Positions 17,756-25,455 of a DNA stretch of 64,000 bases are shown here, in pieces. The stretch spans positions 1 to 64,000 of the forward strand of contig JADJWV010000002.1 of assembly GCA_016716185.1 (NCBI GenBank), read 5' to 3'. The notes under the pieces are model-generated. The model was not told the origin of the DNA and did no database searches. It saw nothing but the letters and a program-made list of their open reading frames with translations. The DNA comes from Saprospiraceae bacterium (lineage in GTDB: Bacteria; Bacteroidota; Bacteroidia; Chitinophagales; Saprospiraceae). The translations under genes were made by a program, and so were the position numbers. Each line of letters opens with the position of its first letter. Position 1 is the first letter of the stretch.

Positions 17756-19320
17756 TACATCAACTCTTTTAATTCCGCCAATCCTTTTTGAATTTCCGCT
17801 TCCATGCTTTCCAATTTCCCAAAAATCACCTCCGGCTTCTCATGCACTACTTCTTCATACACTTCTTCTTTGTAGGTGCTCAGGTTCAGGTCGTAGTTGT
17901 TTTCTACTAGTTCCTTTTTCGGCACCATGAAGTATTTCTGCTTTCGGTCATTGTCTTTCTTGGCATCTCTGCTTTTGTAGCGTTGCACAATGTCGGGCAA
18001 GTCGCTTTCCGCAATTTTGTTTCGTTTGTCGTCTAAGGTGTAGCCATCAGCTTGCATATCATAAAACCATACATTGTTGGTTTCTCCGCCTTTGGTAAAA
18101 ATCAAAATAGCGGTGCTTACGCCTGCGTAGGGTTTAAATGTACCGCTTGGCACGGCTATTACAGCTTTAAGTTCTGCTTTATCAATGATTAGTTTTCTCA
18201 CACCTTCAAAGGCTTTTCCGCTGTTTTGTATTACACCACTGGGCACAATTACGGCAGCAGTTCCACCCATTTTCAGCATATTAAAAATGCGTTCTACAAA
18301 AAGCAGTTCGGTTTTGGTGGTGGGCAGTTTCAGCCCTTCGTTAATATCACCTTTATCAATGTTGCCTGTAAAAGGCGGATTTGCCATAATAATGTCGAAC
18401 TGGCTGTCTTCGTTGTAGGTTTTGCTTAACGTGTCTTTGTAATCAATTTTGGGTTCGTCAATGCCGTGCATCATCATGTTCATAAAACCCAAACGCACCA
18501 TCGTTGTGTCAATATCATAACCCACAAAACTCTGGTCGAGTATGGTTTTTACTTTTTGCGTTAAAACGGCACTGATGGCAGCACGTTCAAAACCATCTTC
18601 ATCTTTCTGTAATTTTGTAGGGTCTTTCTTTCTCACCAAATCGGTAAGTATGTATTGATATGCACCCAACAAGAAACCACCTGTTCCACAAGCAGGGTCG
18701 GCAATGCGTTGTCCTAGTTGAGGAGCTACTAATTCTGCCATAAGTTTGATAATATGTCTTGGAGTGCGGAACTGCCCGTTTTTGCCAGCCGTAGCAATTT
18801 CACTTAAGAGCATTTCATAAACATCCCCTTGAATATCTTGAAAAGCATGCCCGCCTTCAGTAGCATCTCTTTCGATTTCAGTGAAAATTTGCTCTATAAT
18901 ATTTATAGCTTCTACCAATAAACTAGCCTTGGGCATAATGAACACTGCATTAGCCATATGCTTAGTAAACGGAGAGGTTTCACCGTTTAATTCTTTAAGA
19001 AAAGGGAAAACCTTGGATTGTACATGAAAAAGCATTTCATCAGCTGGCATATGCTTAAATACACTCCATCTTAATTCATTTTTATCAATGGTTTGCTCAC
19101 TGCCAGGAATTGTGAATTTCCCTTTGAATCTGGATGAGTACTTTTCCCCCGTGAACTCTGCATCACGTTCTCTCTTGGATTCTAATTCATCCAATCGTTT
19201 CATGAAAATTAGATACGTGATTTGCTCAATAGCAGTAAGTGGATTGCTAATTCCACCACTCCAGAAGTTATTCCAAAGTTTGTCTATCAGAGACTTTAAT
19301 TCTGAGTTGTTTTGTAACAT
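17755..19320 (-). CDS. hsdM: Type I restriction-modification methyltransferase
   Basis: The protein has 521 residues. The N-terminal HsdM_N helical domain (LIDKLWNNFWSGG..., YLIFMKRLDELE) is followed by an N6-adenine methyltransferase. The SAM motif is ADPACGTGGFLLGAY near residue 208 and the catalytic motif IV is NPPF in FDIIMANPPFTGNI near residue 310. It methylates adenines in host recognition sites together with HsdS and is also required for HsdR activity. The start overlaps the hsdR stop by one base. Confidence 0.95.
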   Translation of the reverse strand: MLQNNSELKSLIDKLWNNFWSGGISNPLTAIEQITYLIFMKRLDELESKRERDAEFTGEKYSSRFKGKFTIPGSEQTIDKNELRWSVFKHMPADEMLFHVQSKVFPFLKELNGETSPFTKHMANAVFIMPKASLLVEAINIIEQIFTEIERDATEGGHAFQDIQGDVYEMLLSEIATAGKNGQFRTPRHIIKLMAELVAPQLGQRIADPACGTGGFLLGAYQYILTDLVRKKDPTKLQKDEDGFERAAISAVLTQKVKTILDQSFVGYDIDTTMVRLGFMNMMMHGIDEPKIDYKDTLSKTYNEDSQFDIIMANPPFTGNIDKGDINEGLKLPTTKTELLFVERIFNMLKMGGTAAVIVPSGVIQNSGKAFEGVRKLIIDKAELKAVIAVPSGTFKPYAGVSTAILIFTKGGETNNVWFYDMQADGYTLDDKRNKIAESDLPDIVQRYKSRDAKKDNDRKQKYFMVPKKELVENNYDLNLSTYKEEVYEEVVHEKPEVIFGKLESMEAEIQKGLAELKELM

Positions 19321-22109
19321 TATGCGGCTAATACTTTTTCGGTTAAAATTAAAATTTCGTCAATCTCTCTTTGGTTGAAAATTCCTCTTATCCCTTCGGG
19401 ATGAAGCATGGTAAAAGGAGATTCAATCAGGTTTCGTTTGCTCACATCACCTTTTTCTAATACAAAGTTTTTGAGCAAGTCCAAAAATTGCAGTTGGCGG
19501 CTGGTGAGGTAACTATGTTTGGCAATAAAGTCATCAAATGCTTTGGTAACAGTTTCGGCAAAAGTTTCTAATTGTTCAATTCCTAAAATGTGTTTGATGA
19601 ATTGCACCAATGCCGCTTTGCGGTGGTTATAAACCTTGCGAAGCAAATCAATGGTAATATGCGGATGCTCGTTGTGTAATTCTTCTGCTAATTGTTCAGC
19701 TTCATCTGTTGTGATTTCCTGACCTTGTTTTAGTTTTTGTAAAATAGGACTGCTTGAAACCAGTTCATTGATTTTCTTTTCTACCAGTTCACGGTATTTG
19801 GCTACACTCAACGCTTCGTGTTGCGGACCAAACTCAATAAATTCTTTTTCGGCTACAATATCTTTAAAGTTGAATTTTGCAGGAGCTAAAGGAATAACCG
19901 CTTCACGAAATTTCATCAATGGTGAAAGTTTCTGAATCAGTTCTTCAAACTTTTCTTCATTTATGGTTGACCAAAAATGATTGCTTTGTGCTTGTCGAAT
20001 CAATTCTTGTTCTCTTGCCACGATGTTGATGCTCAAAGGAAGTTCGCCAATCTCTTCAATGATGCTTTCTTTCAATGTTTCAAACTTTTCGGTTTCACCC
20101 GCCAAATGAGCCAACGAAACTTCAACAATGTCTTTTTCAAATCGCATGGCTTTGAAATCCACATCCGAAACCGTACGAAGCAAGGGTTTTACCACTGCTT
20201 CTAAAAATTCCATTTTGTCAGAAGTTAGATTGTTCCAAAAGTTTTCATCTTCCAAGCGTTGCAATTCATGTTTAGCTTCCATGATTACAACTGAATTTTT
20301 CGGAAGTGCTTCAACTTGTTTTCTGATTTTCAGAACTTCCTTATTTACAATTTCTGAATTGCTCCGTGTTCTGGCTTCTTCAATCTTTTCCAATCGCACA
20401 CCAAACAAGCGAACAGGTAAAGGAATCTGTCCTTTCAGTTCTTTTCCTCTAGGATTGAGTTTGAAATACTCAAAATTGTCCCAACAATCAAGAATTAGGA
20501 AGTTGTCTTTTTGAGTGCACCAAGGTTTTATTTTTTCAGGTTCGAGTAAACGAGTTCCTCTGCCTATCATTTGCCAAAACTTGGTGTAGCTGTAAACGGG
20601 TTTTGCAAAAACTAAATTCACCAATTCACGAACATCAATGCCCGTGTCGAGCATGTCAACACTAATGGCAATGCGTGGCATATCATTGTGAACAAACTGG
20701 TCAAGTAAACCACCTTTTCCGTAAACTCTTGGGTCTTCACTTACCAAAACTTTGGCTAATTCGCCTTTGTATTCGGGATAAAGGGAATCAAAAAATTCTT
20801 CTACTCGTCTTGCATGGGCTTTGCTAATACAAAAGAAAATCGTTTTTCCTGGCAATACTCCGTTGGCATCTTTGATGCTTTCTTCCATGAATTCTCGGAC
20901 AATCAAAGCATTCGTTCCTCTGTTGATTACCTTTTTTTCAATCTCAGTTCCTTCGTAATTGATTTCTTCAATTTCCTTTCCTTCCAACATCAGTTTTTGT
21001 TGGTCTTCCAAAGTAATTGTCCGTTTGTTTATTCCTTCGTCCTGAAACTTGGTTTTGATTTTCATTACCTGAAAATTGCTCAGGAATGGCGGAATGTGGT
21101 TTACTGCTTCATCATACGAATAAGCAAAGGTTGGAACGCCATCTTCACATTCAAACAACTGAAACGTGTTGTGGTCAATTACATCCGTTGGCGTGGCTGT
21201 CAAGCCAAGTGTAATGGTATTAAAGTAATCAAGAATTTCCTGATAGGTGTTGTAGATACTTCGATGGCTTTCGTCCACCACAATCAAGTCAAAGAAATGC
21301 GGACTTAAACTTTTTTCTTCATTGCGAATCACGTTCAACATGGTCGGATACGTTGAAACATAAATTCGTCTGTCGGTAGCAATTTCTTTTTCGCCTTGCT
21401 TTGGCCATCGTGGTTCGTTGGGCAAATGCTCTTTGAATGCTTCTAGTGTTTGGTCACGAAGTGCAATTCTGTCAACCAAGAACAAAACTCTTTCTGCCCA
21501 ACCTGCTCTCATTAGTGCGTCAACCAAAGCAATACAAGTTCTTGTCTTGCCTGTTCCTGTCGCCATTACCAACAAGAATTTGCGTTTCCGTTTCTCAACG
21601 GCTTCCACCACCGCACGGATTGATGCAATCTGATAATTCCGTCCTGCAATTTTAGTATTGATAAGTTCACCTGCTAATTGCTTTCTTGCTTTGCGTATGT
21701 ATGCATAGCGTTCAAGGTCGTCACGGGTCGGAAACCCATAGACTTTTTTTGGTGGATAGTTGTCTAGGTCCCAAAAGTAGATGTCGTGTCCGTTGGTATA
21801 AAAGCAAAAAGGCAAGTCAACGCCTTGTGTTTGTTTGATATTGTAGCAATATTGTTTGGCTTGTTCCCGTCCAAGTGCAGCGTCCACAGAAGTTTTTTTT
21901 GCTTCAACAACTGCAAGCGGTTTGCCGTCCTTGCCCAATAAAACATAGTCGCTGTATTGGTGTCCTGCGTATGGTGTTGTTGGTTCTTCAACAACTGTCA
22001 AGTGAATATCAAATTCCTCAATTACCTGAGTTCGGTCAGTCACATTCCAGCCCGCTTGTTTTAAGCGGTGGTCAATGATTTCTTTCCTTGTCAGTTTTTC
22101 GTTTTTCAC
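19320..22109 (-). CDS. hsdR: Type I restriction endonuclease subunit
   Basis: The protein has 929 residues. The N-terminal PD-(D/E)xK nuclease region includes YSDYVLLGKDGKPLAVVEAK. A superfamily 2 translocase follows with Walker A VMATGTGKTRT near residue 183, DEAD-type box VVDESHRS, TATP motif LGLTATP, and motif VI QMIGRGTRL. The C-terminal region is the EcoEI_R-type assembly domain. HsdR translocates DNA from unmethylated sites and cleaves at a distance. It is the first gene of the hsdR-hsdM-hsdS-NYN-NACHT operon; the promoter should lie in 22110-22470. Confidence 0.95.
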   Translation of the reverse strand: MKNEKLTRKEIIDHRLKQAGWNVTDRTQVIEEFDIHLTVVEEPTTPYAGHQYSDYVLLGKDGKPLAVVEAKKTSVDAALGREQAKQYCYNIKQTQGVDLPFCFYTNGHDIYFWDLDNYPPKKVYGFPTRDDLERYAYIRKARKQLAGELINTKIAGRNYQIASIRAVVEAVEKRKRKFLLVMATGTGKTRTCIALVDALMRAGWAERVLFLVDRIALRDQTLEAFKEHLPNEPRWPKQGEKEIATDRRIYVSTYPTMLNVIRNEEKSLSPHFFDLIVVDESHRSIYNTYQEILDYFNTITLGLTATPTDVIDHNTFQLFECEDGVPTFAYSYDEAVNHIPPFLSNFQVMKIKTKFQDEGINKRTITLEDQQKLMLEGKEIEEINYEGTEIEKKVINRGTNALIVREFMEESIKDANGVLPGKTIFFCISKAHARRVEEFFDSLYPEYKGELAKVLVSEDPRVYGKGGLLDQFVHNDMPRIAISVDMLDTGIDVRELVNLVFAKPVYSYTKFWQMIGRGTRLLEPEKIKPWCTQKDNFLILDCWDNFEYFKLNPRGKELKGQIPLPVRLFGVRLEKIEEARTRSNSEIVNKEVLKIRKQVEALPKNSVVIMEAKHELQRLEDENFWNNLTSDKMEFLEAVVKPLLRTVSDVDFKAMRFEKDIVEVSLAHLAGETEKFETLKESIIEEIGELPLSINIVAREQELIRQAQSNHFWSTINEEKFEELIQKLSPLMKFREAVIPLAPAKFNFKDIVAEKEFIEFGPQHEALSVAKYRELVEKKINELVSSSPILQKLKQGQEITTDEAEQLAEELHNEHPHITIDLLRKVYNHRKAALVQFIKHILGIEQLETFAETVTKAFDDFIAKHSYLTSRQLQFLDLLKNFVLEKGDVSKRNLIESPFTMLHPEGIRGIFNQREIDEILILTEKVLAA

Positions 22110-22474
22110 TTTTATATTCTAAAATTTATATTTGGTCAAAATACGTAAAAAATCTGTTTTGTTGTCCGAATGCTCTGTCAGTGCGATGGCTGAAACGGCA
22201 CATTGGCTTTTGCCTGAAGGGTTGGCTTGTGCGGTTGAGGCAAAAGCCAATGTGCCGTTTGCGGGTCGGCATAAAATTGAATTAAAAAAAATGTGCGGTG
22301 GGTAAAATAAAAAATACAGAAGGGTCGGCAATGAGTTCCCGATAGCTATCGGGAGGCTTACTCGTTGTCCGTTTGCAATATGATCTGTATGTCTGTGTTC
22401 ACCTGTCAAAATTTGTTTCTCTTTTTCCTGTTATCACTCGGTCAATGTCTGCTGTGTCGTGTCGTTTTACGCTT
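22110..22474. promoter_or_regulatory. Upstream region of the restriction operon
   Basis: This 365-bp stretch has no convincing gene. It holds a perfect 23-bp inverted repeat (listed separately) and an 18-bp palindrome TCCCGATAGCTATCGGGA at 22337-22354 that resembles dispersed Bacteroidota hairpins. The operon promoter is presumably here, but no clear TTTG/TAnnTTTG pair was found on the minus strand. Confidence 0.4.
22193..22260. repeat. Perfect 23-bp inverted repeat with 22-nt loop
   Basis: Left arm 22193-22215 and right arm 22238-22260 are exact reverse complements, beginning AAACGGCACATTGGC. The loop contains GGCTTGTGCGG, the same 11-mer found in the loop of the stem at 13508-13550 on the far side of the restriction operon. 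It could be an attC-like remnant, a regulatory hairpin upstream of hsdR, or a terminator for the preceding cassette. Confidence 0.7.
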
Positions 22475-22616
22475 GCTGCCAACGGTTTTGGCATACACGC
22501 ATTCCCGCCACGTGCCGGAAGCCAAAAATAAAACATTAAATTTTATTAAACGAAAAAATTCAAAAGAGAATGATTAAAGTCTGTTGGCGGGAATGAGTGT
22601 ATGCCATGTTAGGCGC
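22475..22616 (-). repeat. attC-like site 5
   Basis: The plus strand opens with GCTGCCAACGG and closes with CATGTTAGGCGC, a full GTTRRRY core. A long stem pairs TTTGGCATACACGCATTCCC with GGGAATGAGTGTATGCCAT. It closes the PH-like gene cassette and opens the restriction-operon cassette. Confidence 0.85.
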
Positions 22617-22621
22617 AGGCA

Positions 22622-22966
22622 TTATTTATCAAGTAGGAACTTTATAGCTTCTTGAGGATTCTCAACTTCAATAATTAGCTTATCATAATCCTCATTTTCT
22701 AATTCTATGATTATTGCTTTGGATTTATCAAAAACATACCAAAAGTTCTTTTTTCCATTTTTGCAAAATGTACCCACATTAAAGAAAAACGGTATACTTG
22801 TTCCAAGCGATCGCCAGCCTATCCAACCAGATAATTCTTTATCGCTTTGGTAAACATTGACAATATTCCGTTTTAATATATTTATTTCACTTTTAAATGC
22901 AAAGAATTTATAAAATCCCTTTAGTGTAATACTGAAATGACTATTCACTGTTGTTATTTCAACCAT
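22622..22966 (-). CDS. PH-like domain protein
   Basis: The protein has 114 residues and predominantly beta structure. The segment GWIGWRSLGTSIPFFFNVG and the following KKNFWYVFDKSKAIIIELEN..YDKLIIEVENP resemble small bacterial pleckstrin-homology-like proteins seen in Gram-positives and Bacteroidota. This assignment is from memory of the family pattern. The role is unknown. It lies directly after site 5 in its own cassette, whose upstream boundary has decayed (22997-23013). Confidence 0.6.
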   Translation of the reverse strand: MVEITTVNSHFSITLKGFYKFFAFKSEINILKRNIVNVYQSDKELSGWIGWRSLGTSIPFFFNVGTFCKNGKKNFWYVFDKSKAIIIELENEDYDKLIIEVENPQEAIKFLLDK

Positions 22967-22996
22967 TTATTATTCATTTAAAAGATCGCTTGGCTT

Positions 22997-23013
22997 GCGC
23001 CTTTGTTCTGTGG
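22997..23013 (-). repeat. Collapsed attC-like site 4
   Basis: The plus strand reads GCGCCT directly followed by TTGTTCTGTGG. GTTCTGTGG matches the start of the metalloprotease cassette at 24076 (GTTCTGTGC), and GCGCCT is the expected start of the PH-gene cassette (complement of AGGCGC at 22611). The palindrome between them is missing, as if deleted, fusing two cassettes. Confidence 0.55.
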
Positions 23014-23018
23014 ATATT

Positions 23019-24050
23019 TTAGTTCTTAATTATTTGGTCAAATTCTTCAATGATTTCTATTCCATAAGTCTCTATTAAAACATCATAAGTCTGCTCTTTG
23101 AGCAATCTTTTAATCAAATCCTTATCTTTCTTTGCCATTAAAAATTCAATTAATGCCCCTCCAATTGGATAAACAACACTATCAGGATATTTGAAGGGTT
23201 CGTTCATTAAGTCTTTGATGGAAAAATTGCCTTGGTTTATAGATTTTGCTATTTCCAAGCGATTCCTATTTGTTAAATCAAAAGCAACTGCTACACCTTC
23301 ATTAATAATTCGGTTTTTCTTATTCGGCTTTATTCCATAGTCACAAAGTATATGGGTGATTTCATGCCCTATTGTTTGGTTTGTTTTTGAGTTAATTAGG
23401 CATAAATCGGAATTTGCAAAGCCGATTTCTTCTCCTAAAACGCTTTTCCCTTCTTCGGGGTTGCTCCACACATAAAAATCAATTTTTTTATACAGGGTTG
23501 CCTTGAAAAAAGAATTGTTCTCTTTGAATGCATTCTCCCTTACAAAACAATATTTACTGAGTTCTTCAATTTGGTGATTAGGCTGTACATGAAATATGAT
23601 ATTTTCTGTCTCAACTACTTCCCAATCTTTGGCGTATTCAATCATCTGTATCAATTTCAACCTCTTTTCTGCAAATTTCGTTGAGTTTTTTGTCGCATTT
23701 AATTTAATTACCTTTTCAAAATTTCTTTTAGATTTATTTAAATCACCAATCGCATAATTACATATGCCAAGGTATCCAAAACTCCATGACTTCATCCAGT
23801 CTGGTGCTGATTTGGTAGTTGCCTTTTCCAACAAAGGTTCAGCCCTCTTAAACTCTTTGAGTTCCGTCAACGCCCTACCTACTAAATGACATACAGTAAG
23901 GTCTTCGCTATTGATTTCAAGTATATGTGAGCCTACTTCAACTACTTTTCCGAAGTCACCTTCCTGAAAAAGTCGTTCGATTTCAACCACATCCTGACAG
24001 TGAGTAGTAATGGCAATCAAAAAACAAATTACTGTTTTTATTATTCGCAT
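23019..24050 (-). CDS. Secreted TPR protein with HExxH metalloprotease-like domain
   Basis: The start is set at MRIIKTVICFLIAITTHC, a signal peptide; an upstream ATG at 24071 overlaps site 3. Residues ~30-130 contain TPR-like helical repeats (LFQEGDFGKVVEVGSHILEI, LLEKATTKSAPDWMKSW). The rest resembles the peptidase MA-like domain: IGHEITHILCDYG near residue 235 is a zinc-binding HExxH, followed by INEGVAVAFD with a third ligand glutamate. It is likely periplasmic or surface-exposed; the substrate is unknown. Confidence 0.75.
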   Translation of the reverse strand: MRIIKTVICFLIAITTHCQDVVEIERLFQEGDFGKVVEVGSHILEINSEDLTVCHLVGRALTELKEFKRAEPLLEKATTKSAPDWMKSWSFGYLGICNYAIGDLNKSKRNFEKVIKLNATKNSTKFAEKRLKLIQMIEYAKDWEVVETENIIFHVQPNHQIEELSKYCFVRENAFKENNSFFKATLYKKIDFYVWSNPEEGKSVLGEEIGFANSDLCLINSKTNQTIGHEITHILCDYGIKPNKKNRIINEGVAVAFDLTNRNRLEIAKSINQGNFSIKDLMNEPFKYPDSVVYPIGGALIEFLMAKKDKDLIKRLLKEQTYDVLIETYGIEIIEEFDQIIKN

Positions 24051-24067
24051 GAATTTTACTAGTTTTT

Positions 24068-24166
24068 GCACAGAACGGTTGGGTTCTTACTTAGTGCCGG
24101 ATTAAATACCCAATACTTTCTATGAAAATGAGAACCGGCATTGAGTAAGCACTGTGTTATGGGAGG
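24068..24166 (-). repeat. attC-like site 3
   Basis: The plus strand opens with GCACAGAACGG and closes with CTGTGTTATGGGAGG. The stem pairs TTCTTACTTAGTGCCGG with CCGGCATTGAGTAAGCA. The closing core agrees with the start of the hicBA cassette at 24647 over 14 of 15 bases. Confidence 0.85.
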
Positions 24167-24168
24167 TA

Positions 24169-24378
24169 TCATTCAAAGTCCCGCTTAGTAAGTTCTGATT
24201 GTCTTATTATTGAATGCAAAGTTCCAATTTTAATTTCTTTATGCATCGGTACAGGAACTGTTATCGTAAAATTTTCCATAGATTATTGCATTATTACATG
24301 ACTTCCTTTTTGTCTCACTTTTATAAATCCATGCTTTGACAATATTAAACAGATGTCCTTGCCGGATAGTATTCTCAT
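24169..24378 (-). pseudogene. hicA: HicA-like toxin with in-frame stop
   Basis: A 69-codon frame starts MRILSGKDICLILSKHGF, with the HicA catalytic motif RQKGSHVIM near residue 26. A TAA at codon 32 interrupts it. After the stop the same frame continues SMENFTITVPVPMHKEIKIG and TLHSIIRQSELTKRDFE, the normal HicA C-terminus. A single AAA-to-TAA change would explain it. HicA is a ribosome-independent mRNA interferase. The gene lies 6 bp after hicB. The toxin may be inactivated or the base misread; it is below 60 residues on each side. Confidence 0.65.
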
Positions 24379-24384
24379 TCAAAA

Positions 24385-24609
24385 TTAGATGGTAACTGTA
24401 ACTCTTGAAATTTGCAACTCGTTGTGTAATCTTCTAGATATTTCAGTTTCGGAGGCTGTCTCATAAAATAATTCAAGAGCTTCAACCAGATTTGATTTGG
24501 CCTCATCCGGAGTATCACCTTGACTAGCAATATCTAATTCCGGGCAGAAAGAAATGTACATATTATCTTCCTTTTCTATTACTGCTGTTAATTCTATTTT
24601 TCTGTCCAT
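24385..24609 (-). CDS. hicB: HicB-like antitoxin
   Basis: The protein has 74 residues. It shows the compact HicB fold: MDRKIELTAVIEKEDNMYIS, then FCPELDIASQGDTPDEAKSN and LVEALELFYET. This is the short form without a C-terminal DNA-binding domain. It should bind and neutralise the adjacent HicA, whose frame is interrupted. The intact antitoxin next to a disrupted toxin is a common decay state. Confidence 0.85.
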   Translation of the reverse strand: MDRKIELTAVIEKEDNMYISFCPELDIASQGDTPDEAKSNLVEALELFYETASETEISRRLHNELQISRVTVTI

Positions 24610-24639
24610 AAAGCAAATTTAATGTATTTTATGATATCT

Positions 24640-24840
24640 CCCATAACGAGCAGGTATTGGCGATGGTGGGGAAATTGAATTCCGTCCGCCCGGAACTGCT
24701 ACTTGGCTTTTTCATAAAGTTAAATATTAAGAATTAATGCTGGGCTTTATTCGTCGAGCCCGAACCACAGCACAATAGAATTACTGCTGCTGATTGCTCC
24801 AACGTCGAGCCTCACTATTGGCAATATCAATGTTAGGCGG
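24640..24840 (-). repeat. attC-like site 2
   Basis: The plus strand opens with CCCATAACGAG and closes with CAATGTTAGGCGG, a full GTTRRRY core. At about 200 bp it is the longest site here. The outer stem pairs GGTATTGGCGATGGTGG with CCTCACTATTGGCAATATC. The stop codon of the DUF4276-like gene lies inside the closing core. Confidence 0.8.
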
Positions 24841-25453
24841 CGTTAAGATTGCAAACTTCTTTATGAAATTTTCTGAATGATCTTGATTTTTGAACTGCAA
24901 CATCAGGTCTTAGTGTCTTTACAACCTTTTTTCTATATGCTCGTGATTTGAGGTCAACTTTTTGTTTAAGCTTTGATTGTAACCAGGTACAAGGACTTTC
25001 AATTTCTTCATCTACATTGGTATATTCTTCGGTAATTTTTGAAGCGTCAAATAACTCATTTGTTTTTAAGTTTTCATAGTCTGCACAAATCCAAGAATCA
25101 TACGTTTTGTCTGCTATAACAACAACAATCTCATTTGGCAAAGTCAAAGTTCCATTCACTTGCGACTCTATAAAATCTTTGGCATTAGTTGTCACAATTT
25201 CTTTTAATTTAATACAATTATCGACAATTCCTTGACGTAAAGCATCTCGATAGTCTAGACTAATAATGATCTTTTCCGGTGAATAAGTTTTAACTATGTC
25301 AAGTAGTAACTTGTCTGTATGCTTTATGATATTACCAATGCTTTGTGCATTAACCATAGGGTAGTTAAAATGACCTTCAATTTTCGAAACGATTGACGGG
25401 ATGGAGTCGTATTCACAATGCCCTTCTACAATAAATCCGAGTCTTGGTCTCAT
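24833..25453 (-). CDS. DUF4276/TOPRIM-like protein, putative defence nuclease
   Basis: The protein has 206 residues. The start PRLGFIVEGHCEYDSIPSIV has the conserved glutamate of TOPRIM-like DUF4276 proteins. Downstream acidic positions are IISLDYRDALRQG and IVVVIADKTYDSWICADYE. DUF4276 genes are typically paired with AAA ATPases in anti-phage modules (compare AbiL-, RloAB- and OLD-type pairs), where the TOPRIM partner is the nuclease effector. The gene follows the ATPase by 2 bp. Its TAA stop is supplied by the attC core. Confidence 0.75.
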   Translation of the reverse strand: MRPRLGFIVEGHCEYDSIPSIVSKIEGHFNYPMVNAQSIGNIIKHTDKLLLDIVKTYSPEKIIISLDYRDALRQGIVDNCIKLKEIVTTNAKDFIESQVNGTLTLPNEIVVVIADKTYDSWICADYENLKTNELFDASKITEEYTNVDEEIESPCTWLQSKLKQKVDLKSRAYRKKVVKTLRPDVAVQKSRSFRKFHKEVCNLNAA

Positions 25454-25455
25454 AA

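Noticed and set aside
22119..22409. 96-residue frame upstream of hsdR
   Set aside because: It spans the perfect inverted repeat and an 18-bp palindrome and has no protein-like features.
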